15,154 nt of DNA from Eggerthellaceae bacterium (GTDB lineage Bacteria; Actinomycetota; Coriobacteriia; Coriobacteriales; Eggerthellaceae). Position numbers and translations under genes: made by a program. Location of the stretch: positions 1 to 15,154 of the forward strand of contig CAAEDC010000023.1 of assembly GCA_900754495.1 (NCBI GenBank). Direction: 5' to 3'. This document shows positions 5,784 to 12,564 of this stretch, in pieces (position 1 is the stretch's first letter; every line of letters starts with the position of its first letter). The notes beneath the pieces are model-generated. The model saw only the letters and a list, made by a program, of their open reading frames with translations. It searched no databases and was not told where the DNA came from.

Positions 5784-8700
5784 ATGAAGTCCAACAGTAG
5801 AGTCCTGAGAGGATGGCGGGATTTCGGCGTCAAGGCGACGGCAATCATCCTGACGATCCTGCTCGCCACGCAGATGGTGGGCACGCCGGCATTCGCAAGC
5901 GGCGCGCTGACCAACAAGCAGGCGAGCGAGGATATCGCCGCGACGGTGGATGACACCGGCGTGGAGCCCTCCGGAACGGAGGCGACAGACACCACCGTGC
6001 CCGATGAGGCGGCGGGAGCGGCGAATGAGCCCGCGCCTGCCGACAGCACGCAGGCAACCGAAGAGCCCGTGGTCGAGACCGTCGAGTCTGCGACCGAACC
6101 GGCAACCGAAACCCCCGCCGCGGACCCCGCGGCCAACACGGTTTTGGGTGCCGAGCCCGAGCCTGCGCCTGCGCCTGCGGTCGAGCAGGACCAGCTTGCT
6201 TCCATCGAGCTGAATCTGGCAGACGGCGCCTCCATCACCCTTTCCAAGGACGGGAACAAGATTGACGACGACACCAACCCGGTCGACGTTCCCGCAAACG
6301 AAGAGCTGAAGTTCACGGCTGCTGCCCCCGAGGGCATGCAGGTTTCCGCGGTCAGGACCGCCATCGACAGCGTCGAGAGCGACCCGATCGCCGCCGACGA
6401 GAACGGCGAATACACGATCGCCGCCGAGGACGTCACCGATGAGCTGACGGTGAAGGTCGAGACGAGTGAGGTTGAGGGCGAGACTCCGTCCGAGGGCGAG
6501 GAAGCTCCGGCGGAGGATGCTGCCGAGGTTGGCGACGAGGGGTCGAGCGAAGGGGAGAAGGACGCCGATTCTATAATCGCTGAAACTAACGCCAATGAGG
6601 GCATCTCGCCGCTGAGCGTAAGCGGTTTTGGTACGGAGGACAATCCGTACCAGATTGAGCCCGGTGACACTTATTCGCTAAGCGAAAGCTACAACCGACG
6701 CGGAGAGTGGCGGATTAAGGGGCCGAATGATAGCGACTGGAAATCTGCTGGCTTGTTTAGCGACAGAGTAAGCACCGGTCACGCAACTCTGAGCAACATC
6801 AACAATGGGTTACCTAGCATTATGGGTTGGGGCGAGGACGCTAGCGCCACCTTTGAGCTGCACGAAGGCGATGCGGCGGGCACCATCTATCAGGTTCGTT
6901 ACAATAGTCGTATCTATTATTTCCGGGTTGCAGACAGCACCAAGGCAACTGTGTCATTTTATGCCAATGGGGGTTGGAGCGCTCCTGAGTCGATAACTGT
7001 TGATAAGGGCGGTACAGTTACGATTCCCACCGAGGAGCCTAGTCGTTATGGCCACACTTTTGCAGGCTGGTCCACTGACTCCAATGCCACTTCGGCAGAA
7101 TACCAGCCTGGACAGCAAGTTACTCTCAATGCCAACATGACCCTTTACGCGGTGAGGACGCAGTCTGCTACGATTGCCTTTGAACCCAATGGTGGCACTG
7201 GTGATAGGTTTACTCTGACAACTACCGAGGGACGTGACGGGTCGTTCAAGCTGTCTCTGCCGAACCCTGAAGATCATGGTATTACCCGTGAGGGCTATAC
7301 CTTCGTTGGATGGTCTACCGACCAGAGCGGTACAGGTCTTAATTACACGCCTCAAGAGATAACCGTGAGCGACGGACAGACCTATTACGCAATTTGGGCT
7401 GAGAATGATCCCCACGGAGCTGTTGAAGCCGAATTCTTCCTTCGCATTGATGGGGACATTCCATTTGAGCCGGATGCCAACATCGGCGCCGGCGGCGCAG
7501 GCTATTTCCCTGGCGGATGTGGAACCGGGTTGGAAGGCACCATCAAGCAGGCTGTGGCCATCAACAATAATCTCCAGCTGGTTGCGGATAACATTCTTCA
7601 AGCTCCGAGCGATGAGACGATTATCAGTAAGATAGAGGAGTGGAATCAGACCCACAGTGGCAACCAGACAATGAGCTATGACCCTGCGACGCAAGAAATC
7701 GTTTGGTACGTTATTAAGAAGAACGATAACCATTATCATGTTGATGGTGTGATTCAAGGCAAAGCGGTCAGCCGAGTGACGTATGACCCCAATGGCGGCA
7801 CGAGCTACGTACCTACGGCAAAGACCTATACAGAGGGCACTAACGTTCGGGTCGATTTTGATACAACTCCTACACGTGCCGGATATACTTTCCTAGGATG
7901 GGATATCGATAAGAACGCCGCGACTCCTGAATATACGAAGGATGGCATCAATACATTCGTAATGCCCTCCAACGACGTGACCCTTTACGCGATTTGGCGG
8001 GCCAATAATTCCACTGGCTATACGGTTGAGCACTACACCGTTAATTCAAGCGGCGATGCTAAACTGTATAAAGAAGAAGAGAAGTCAGGCAAGACGGACA
8101 CGACCGCGACCGCCGCGCCCATCGAAATCCCCGGCTACACCTTCGACGAGGACCACGAGGGCACCGTGCTCTCCGGCACCATCACCGGCGACGGCTCGCT
8201 CGTGCTGAAGCTGTACTATACCGCCAACGAGGACTCTCTTTCTTACGAAGCCAACGGTGGTACGGGCGAGATGCAAGCCACCGAGGGCTACGTGGGTGAG
8301 GACGTCACCGTCGCGGCGAACGGCTTCGAGAGGACCGGCTACAAGTTCGCCGGCTGGGACACCCAGGCCGACGGCCAGGGCGAGGACTACGCCGCGGGCG
8401 CCAGCTACACCCTCACCGAGGGCGACGACGTGCTCTACGCCCAGTGGGAGGCCGTGACCGACAACCTTTCCGTTGCTGGCTACAGCGAAGTCTATGATGG
8501 CGATCCTCATGGAGTAACCGTTAATAACGCACTCGACACCGATGAGATTCGCTATTTGGTTGATGGCAACGAGGTCGAGAACTCTTTCACGGACGTGACT
8601 GAGATTGATGGCACTGAGGTTGCTGTCGAGGTCTACCGTGATGGTGTGAAAATCTGGAGCGACGCTGCTACGGTGACGATCACCGCTCGCCCGGTGACCG

Positions 8701-11693
8701 CTTCCGGTTCCGTCAGCAAGGTTTATGACGGCAGCGCCGCGCTGCTTGAGGATGTTGCACTCACCCCGGGCGCTGTTGACGGTGACGATAAGAGCGGCGT
8801 TGTTGGCGATGACGATGTCGTTGTTGGCTCCATCGCTGCCGAGGTTGCTTCCTATGCTAAGGCGGAGAAACACGAGAACCTCTCCCTCATCACGGAAAAC
8901 GAGGGCGGGCTTCTTGCGCTGACTGGCTTGTCCGGCGATGACGCCGCTAACTACAAGCTTGTCTCCGTTACTGCTACCGGCACGATTACCGCCCAATCCA
9001 TCACGCCTGGCCCGGATTCGGATCCCGATCCGTCCTATGGTGGCATCGAGATCTCTGATCCCTCTGACCAGGTCTATAACGGCGACTATCAGCTGCCTGA
9101 GATTGCTGTGACTGACTCCGAGGGCAACTCGCTGCAGCGGGATGTTGACTACACGGTTACCTATGGCAACAACGTCAACGTTACGTCAGCGGACAACCCT
9201 GCGACGGTTATCGTTAGGGGCATAGGCAACTATAGCGGCGAGGTTGTTAAGACCTTCCAGATCACCCCCGCTGAAGCCACTGTCGTGGTGAACGACTCGA
9301 GCAAGGTGTACGGCGAGGCTGATCCGACGGAAAGCGAGTTCGAAGGCGGCTACAACGGCTATAGCGTTGTGCTCGCTGGCACTGATAAGCCGCTCTACAC
9401 TAATGTTGAGAGCAAAACCGTCGACGTGCTTGGCAGCATCAAGGTCGTGCGCCCGGAGGCGGGTATCGACGAGAATTTCGGCACGTACGAGAAGGCTCTG
9501 TGCATTACCATCTCCGAGCAGAATCCCAATTACTGGTTTACGTTGGTCGAAGGCGACTTCACCATCACCAAAGCTGGCGGAAACGAAGTGACCATCAGCC
9601 ACGACGCTACTGCCGAAGGCTTCATCAAGACGTACGACGGCGCGCCTATCAGCATTGAGGCTGCGGCGAGCAAGGAAGGCTCCACGCTGCTGTACTCGAC
9701 CGACGGCCAGAACTGGTCCGAGACCAAGCCGACCCTCACCAACGTGGGCAGCCTGACCATTTACGTCAAGGCGACCAATCCCAACTACGAGGATTCGCCG
9801 GTTGTGAGCGCCACCGTTCAGGTCACGCCCGCCACCCTGACTGTCACTACGGACAGTCTTGGCAAGGTGTTCGACGGAACGGCCCTTACGGCTGAAGGCG
9901 AAGTTACCGGCTTCGTTAACAACGAAGCTGCTACGTTTGCCGTGACGGGCAGCCAGACTGAGGTTGGCAGCTCTGTCAACGATTACAGCCTGGTGTTTGA
10001 TCAGACGGCGCAGCAGAGCAACTACACGGTGGTCGAGGACCTAGGCACCCTGACGGTGTGGCCGCAGTCGATCGACCCGACGGATCCGGGCGAGAACCCC
10101 GATCCTGACGATCCCGACGCGCCCGACCCGACCGATCCCGACCCGGGCTACGATCCTGACGATCCCGATCCCGAGGATCCCGACCAGCCGTTCTACACCG
10201 GCATCAAGGTTCAGGGCCCCGACCCGCAGGTGTACGATGCTGCCGACCAGACGCCTGGCGTCGTCGTCACCGACAAGAACGGCAAGGTGCTGGAGGAGGG
10301 TACGGACTACCGCATCACGGGTTACGACAACAACTACAACGCGACCACGGAGGACAGCCCGGCAATCATCCACGTGGAGGGCATGGGCAACTACGGCGGA
10401 AACATCGACGTCGAGTTCGAGATCATCCCGGCTCCGCTGAAGGTGACCACGCCTTCTGCCGGCAAGGTGTACGACGGCTCTGCGCTGACCGCCGCCCCCG
10501 CCGACGTCGAGGGCCTGCAGGGCGGCGACGCTGCCGCCGTCACCATCACGGCGACCGGCACGCAGACCAACGTTGGCAACTCCGTTAACGGCGTCAGCTA
10601 CGATTGGGGCCAGGTGCTCGCGAGCAACTACAACATCACCGAGGATCTGGGTACCCTGACGGTATGGCCGCAGTCGATCAACCCCGGCGATCCCGATCCG
10701 GACAGCCCGGATCCCGGCGACCCCGACCCGACCGACCCCGATCCGGACTTCCCGGGCGAGAATCCCGATCCGGATAACCCGGTCGTCCCCGATCAGCCGT
10801 TCTACACGGGTGCCGAGGTCAACGACCCGGAGTCCGTTCCTTATGATGGCAACGTGCACCAGTGGACTCCCACGGTCACCGATGCCGAGGGCAACACACT
10901 GGTACAGGGCGAGGACTACACGGTCACCTATCTTGACGCTGACGGCAACGCGAAGACCGACTTCACTAACGTCACCGGTGTCATCCGCGTTGTCATTACC
11001 GGCCAGGGCGACTACGGTGGAACGGTAGAGAAGCGTTACCAGATCACCCCGCTGGAGATCGACGTCTACATCGAGAACCAGACCAAGGTCGAGGGCGAGG
11101 CCGATCCGACGTTCACCTTCAACTACGAGGGCGTTCTCGAGGGCGAGTCGATGGGCTGGACCGGCGCGTTCGTCCGCGACGCCGGCGAGGCGGCTGGCAC
11201 CTACAACGTCGCTCAGGGCGGGTTCGTCCTGGCCGACAACGAGGCCGGCAACTTCCTGGCCAGCAACTACACGCTGACGGTGCATCCCGGCACGCTTACC
11301 ATCACGGCGGCTCCGGTTCCGCCGGGTCCCGGCGATCCCGATCCCGTCACCCCGGTGACGCCGCTGCCGACGCCCGACCCGACGCCGGTTCCCACGCCGA
11401 CGCCCGGTGATCCCGGCGCGACCGAGACCACGACGACCCCGGCGACCGAGGAGGCCACCGAGACGATCGAGGACGACGCGACACCGCGCACGGCTCCCGA
11501 GCCCATCGACGACGACGGCACGCCGCTGGCGTCCGGCGCGCACCGCGACTGCTGGGTCCACTGGCTCATGCTGCTGGGCATCCTGGTTACCGTGGTCTAC
11601 TACGGTGGCGTCGGTGTCCGCCGCGTCAGGTTCTCCAGCTCGCTGCAGAGCTTCGAGGACGACGTCCTCGGCAACGACGAGACCAACCGCTAA
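5784..11693 (+). CDS. Giant MBG/InlB-repeat surface adhesin-like protein
   Basis: The 1969-aa protein is secreted and membrane-anchored. A signal peptide (1-38, cleavage likely after AFA) is followed by a Thr/Ala/Glu-rich stalk (50-135) and an acidic segment. Four Listeria/Flg_new-type beta repeats with 'F-x-x-NGG ... GYTFxGW ... LYAxW' lie at about 386-456, 461-540, 662-741 and 819-890. A domain with WYVIKKNDNHYHVDGVI lies between the second and third (542-660), and a MucBP-like domain (GYTVEHYT..., 745-816) before the fourth. From about 893 come MBG/YDG Ig-like modules (KVYDGSA, KVYGEADPT, KTYDGAP, KVFDGTAL, KVYDGSAL), split by Asp-Pro linkers at about 1431-1468 and 1633-1671. The end is a Pro-Thr stalk, TPLAS, and the helix CWVHWLMLLGILVTVVYYGG (about 1922-1942) with a basic-then-acidic tail. 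No LPXTG is present. A role in adhesion to mucin or other host glycans is inferred from the domains. Base composition is mosaic along the gene. Confidence 0.9.
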   Translation: MKSNSRVLRGWRDFGVKATAIILTILLATQMVGTPAFASGALTNKQASEDIAATVDDTGVEPSGTEATDTTVPDEAAGAANEPAPADSTQATEEPVVETVESATEPATETPAADPAANTVLGAEPEPAPAPAVEQDQLASIELNLADGASITLSKDGNKIDDDTNPVDVPANEELKFTAAAPEGMQVSAVRTAIDSVESDPIAADENGEYTIAAEDVTDELTVKVETSEVEGETPSEGEEAPAEDAAEVGDEGSSEGEKDADSIIAETNANEGISPLSVSGFGTEDNPYQIEPGDTYSLSESYNRRGEWRIKGPNDSDWKSAGLFSDRVSTGHATLSNINNGLPSIMGWGEDASATFELHEGDAAGTIYQVRYNSRIYYFRVADSTKATVSFYANGGWSAPESITVDKGGTVTIPTEEPSRYGHTFAGWSTDSNATSAEYQPGQQVTLNANMTLYAVRTQSATIAFEPNGGTGDRFTLTTTEGRDGSFKLSLPNPEDHGITREGYTFVGWSTDQSGTGLNYTPQEITVSDGQTYYAIWAENDPHGAVEAEFFLRIDGDIPFEPDANIGAGGAGYFPGGCGTGLEGTIKQAVAINNNLQLVADNILQAPSDETIISKIEEWNQTHSGNQTMSYDPATQEIVWYVIKKNDNHYHVDGVIQGKAVSRVTYDPNGGTSYVPTAKTYTEGTNVRVDFDTTPTRAGYTFLGWDIDKNAATPEYTKDGINTFVMPSNDVTLYAIWRANNSTGYTVEHYTVNSSGDAKLYKEEEKSGKTDTTATAAPIEIPGYTFDEDHEGTVLSGTITGDGSLVLKLYYTANEDSLSYEANGGTGEMQATEGYVGEDVTVAANGFERTGYKFAGWDTQADGQGEDYAAGASYTLTEGDDVLYAQWEAVTDNLSVAGYSEVYDGDPHGVTVNNALDTDEIRYLVDGNEVENSFTDVTEIDGTEVAVEVYRDGVKIWSDAATVTITARPVTASGSVSKVYDGSAALLEDVALTPGAVDGDDKSGVVGDDDVVVGSIAAEVASYAKAEKHENLSLITENEGGLLALTGLSGDDAANYKLVSVTATGTITAQSITPGPDSDPDPSYGGIEISDPSDQVYNGDYQLPEIAVTDSEGNSLQRDVDYTVTYGNNVNVTSADNPATVIVRGIGNYSGEVVKTFQITPAEATVVVNDSSKVYGEADPTESEFEGGYNGYSVVLAGTDKPLYTNVESKTVDVLGSIKVVRPEAGIDENFGTYEKALCITISEQNPNYWFTLVEGDFTITKAGGNEVTISHDATAEGFIKTYDGAPISIEAAASKEGSTLLYSTDGQNWSETKPTLTNVGSLTIYVKATNPNYEDSPVVSATVQVTPATLTVTTDSLGKVFDGTALTAEGEVTGFVNNEAATFAVTGSQTEVGSSVNDYSLVFDQTAQQSNYTVVEDLGTLTVWPQSIDPTDPGENPDPDDPDAPDPTDPDPGYDPDDPDPEDPDQPFYTGIKVQGPDPQVYDAADQTPGVVVTDKNGKVLEEGTDYRITGYDNNYNATTEDSPAIIHVEGMGNYGGNIDVEFEIIPAPLKVTTPSAGKVYDGSALTAAPADVEGLQGGDAAAVTITATGTQTNVGNSVNGVSYDWGQVLASNYNITEDLGTLTVWPQSINPGDPDPDSPDPGDPDPTDPDPDFPGENPDPDNPVVPDQPFYTGAEVNDPESVPYDGNVHQWTPTVTDAEGNTLVQGEDYTVTYLDADGNAKTDFTNVTGVIRVVITGQGDYGGTVEKRYQITPLEIDVYIENQTKVEGEADPTFTFNYEGVLEGESMGWTGAFVRDAGEAAGTYNVAQGGFVLADNEAGNFLASNYTLTVHPGTLTITAAPVPPGPGDPDPVTPVTPLPTPDPTPVPTPTPGDPGATETTTTPATEEATETIEDDATPRTAPEPIDDDGTPLASGAHRDCWVHWLMLLGILVTVVYYGGVGVRRVRFSSSLQSFEDDVLGNDETNR
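10075..10188 (+). repeat. Asp-Pro linker 1, short-period repeat DNA
   Basis: GATCCCGAT/CCCGAC-type hexamers encode about 38 residues made almost entirely of D and P with some N, E and G. It is probably an extended rigid spacer between MBG modules and a likely site of slippage. Confidence 0.8.
10680..10797 (+). repeat. Asp-Pro linker 2, short-period repeat DNA
   Basis: This is a second D/P-rich spacer with the same GATCCCGATCCG-type units, in the equivalent position of the next module. Its order of units differs from linker 1, which suggests independent slippage after the module was duplicated. Confidence 0.8.
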
Positions 11694-11714
11694 GCATTCG
11701 GAAGGAGGAGCATC

Positions 11715-12251
11715 ATGAAGAAGTCAAACGTCATCATCACCGTTGTCCTGGCGGCTGTCTCCATCTTCCTGCTGGCGCTGTGGTACATGCTGGGGTTCAA
11801 TGAGATCGACTCCCCGCTGGATCTGGTCATCAGCGTCGTGTGGTGGGCGGTCATCGTCGCCGGCATCGCAGTGGCAGCCAAGACCGAATCCACCCGTCGT
11901 CAGAGGATCCGCACGGTCTACGTGGCCGACGGCGCCTTCTACAACAGCGAGGCGGGCAACCGCATCCTGGCTCCCGGCGTCTCCGCCACCGAGGCGATCG
12001 CCGGCACGCTGGCGAGCCTGCAGTACGGGTTCGACAAGGCCGACGCCCCCACCAAGCCGGGCAGCAACCAGCCCGTCGACTACCGTTACGTGGTGCGCAG
12101 CACCAAGTTCGACCAGAACGCATCCGACGGCTCCGGCCAGCAGTCCGGCGCCCAGGACGGCGGCACCTGGCAGGGCGAGGTCGTGACGGTTGCCACCGGC
12201 GACGTCCGCCCCTTCAACAGCAAGCGCGAGCTGGCCGCCATCATCGGCTAG
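11715..12251 (+). CDS. Two-helix membrane protein paired with the adhesin
   Basis: The 178-aa protein begins with two hydrophobic helices (about 6-27 and 36-55) separated by a short loop, GFNEIDSPLD. A basic stretch RRQRIRTVYV (61-70) follows, then a soluble domain with FYNSEAGNRIL (75-85), YRYVVRST (123-130) and a Gly/Ser/Gln insert (136-150). The basic residues after helix 2 suggest that both ends face the cytoplasm. ATG 11715 follows an excellent ribosome binding site GAAGGAGGAG (11701-11710), 21 nt after the adhesin stop, so the two are one operon. I recall similar proteins next to MBG-type surface proteins in Coriobacteriia, but know no function. Helping export, anchoring or turnover of the adhesin is an inference from linkage. 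Confidence 0.85.
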   Translation: MKKSNVIITVVLAAVSIFLLALWYMLGFNEIDSPLDLVISVVWWAVIVAGIAVAAKTESTRRQRIRTVYVADGAFYNSEAGNRILAPGVSATEAIAGTLASLQYGFDKADAPTKPGSNQPVDYRYVVRSTKFDQNASDGSGQQSGAQDGGTWQGEVVTVATGDVRPFNSKRELAAIIG

Positions 12252-12261
12252 ATCGCACGAA

Positions 12262-12292
12262 GCGCCCGGCAGCCCTTGCGGTTGCCGGGCGC
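12262..12292 (+). terminator. Hairpin after the adhesin operon (first)
   Basis: GCGCCCGGCA (12262-12271) pairs perfectly with TGCCGGGCGC (12283-12292). Three more inner pairs leave a 5-nt loop. It starts 11 nt after the stop of the 178-aa gene. The bases that follow (CTTACAAG) are not a clear T run, so it may act as a weak terminator or an mRNA 3'-end stabiliser. Confidence 0.6.
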
Positions 12293-12360
12293 CTTACAAG
12301 GTCGACCTCCTCGCTTCGCCTCGATGGCGGGGCAGGGGCGGGGCCGACCCCCACCCACCT

Positions 12361-12392
12361 CTCGAGCCGGGACTCCAACATCCCGGCTCGAG
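12361..12392 (+). terminator. Rho-independent terminator (second)
   Basis: CTCGAGCCGGGA (12361-12372) and TCCCGGCTCGAG (12381-12392) form a perfect 12-bp stem with loop CTCCAACA, followed by TTGTTTAT on the + strand. On the minus strand the bases after the stem are not T-rich, so it serves the adhesin operon rather than the convergent kinase gene. Confidence 0.8.
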
Positions 12393-12475
12393 TTGTTTAT
12401 GTTCGTAGGCTTCGTCCTCGCAGGCACGAGCGCTGGCGGTAGGAGGCCGTCCCTCGATTCCGGTAAAGGCGCGAT

Positions 12476-12515
12476 CGGAATACTTTCCAGGCAGGCGTGC
12501 TAGAAAAGTGTTCCG
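12476..12515. other. Imperfect inverted repeat between convergent genes
   Basis: CGGAATACTTTCC (12476-12488) and GAAAAGTGTTCCG (12503-12515) pair with two mismatches around a 14-nt loop. It lies about 50 nt past the end of the minus-strand kinase gene and could be its terminator, although no clear T run follows in that direction. The rest of 12393-12564 shows nothing recognisable apart from the short ATACCGTAT motif (12517-12525). Confidence 0.4.
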
Positions 12516-12564
12516 AATACCGTATACTTTCTGGCCTCGAGCGCGCGGACAGCGCCTCCGGCTC

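Larger units (their letters stand above)
10035..10818 (+). repeat. About 606-bp duplicated module in the adhesin gene
   Basis: The stretch encoding EDLGTLTVWPQSI occurs at 10035-10073 and again at 10641-10679 with near-identical DNA. DQPFYTG occurs at about 10182 and 10791. The period is therefore about 606-609 bp (203 codons). The repeated unit is an Asp-Pro linker, a 'FYTG ... DYxxT ... NYGG' Ig-like domain and a KVYDGSAL-type MBG domain. An older, more diverged copy of the Ig-like domain lies at about 9040-9285. Confidence 0.75.

Noticed and set aside
5621..6670. 349-codon Ser-rich minus-strand frame
   Set aside because: It is antisense to the adhesin signal peptide and stalk. Ser/Ala richness comes from the complementary codons of Glu/Ala/Thr-rich sequence.
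10041..11561. 506-codon minus-strand frame
   Set aside because: It is Val/Gly/Arg-rich antisense to the MBG modules and repeats their period, as expected for a shadow.
11495..11600. LPXTG sortase signal at the adhesin C-terminus
   Set aside because: No LPxTG-like pentapeptide precedes the membrane helix. TPLAS is followed by a Cys-Trp-His motif and a long cytoplasmic tail.
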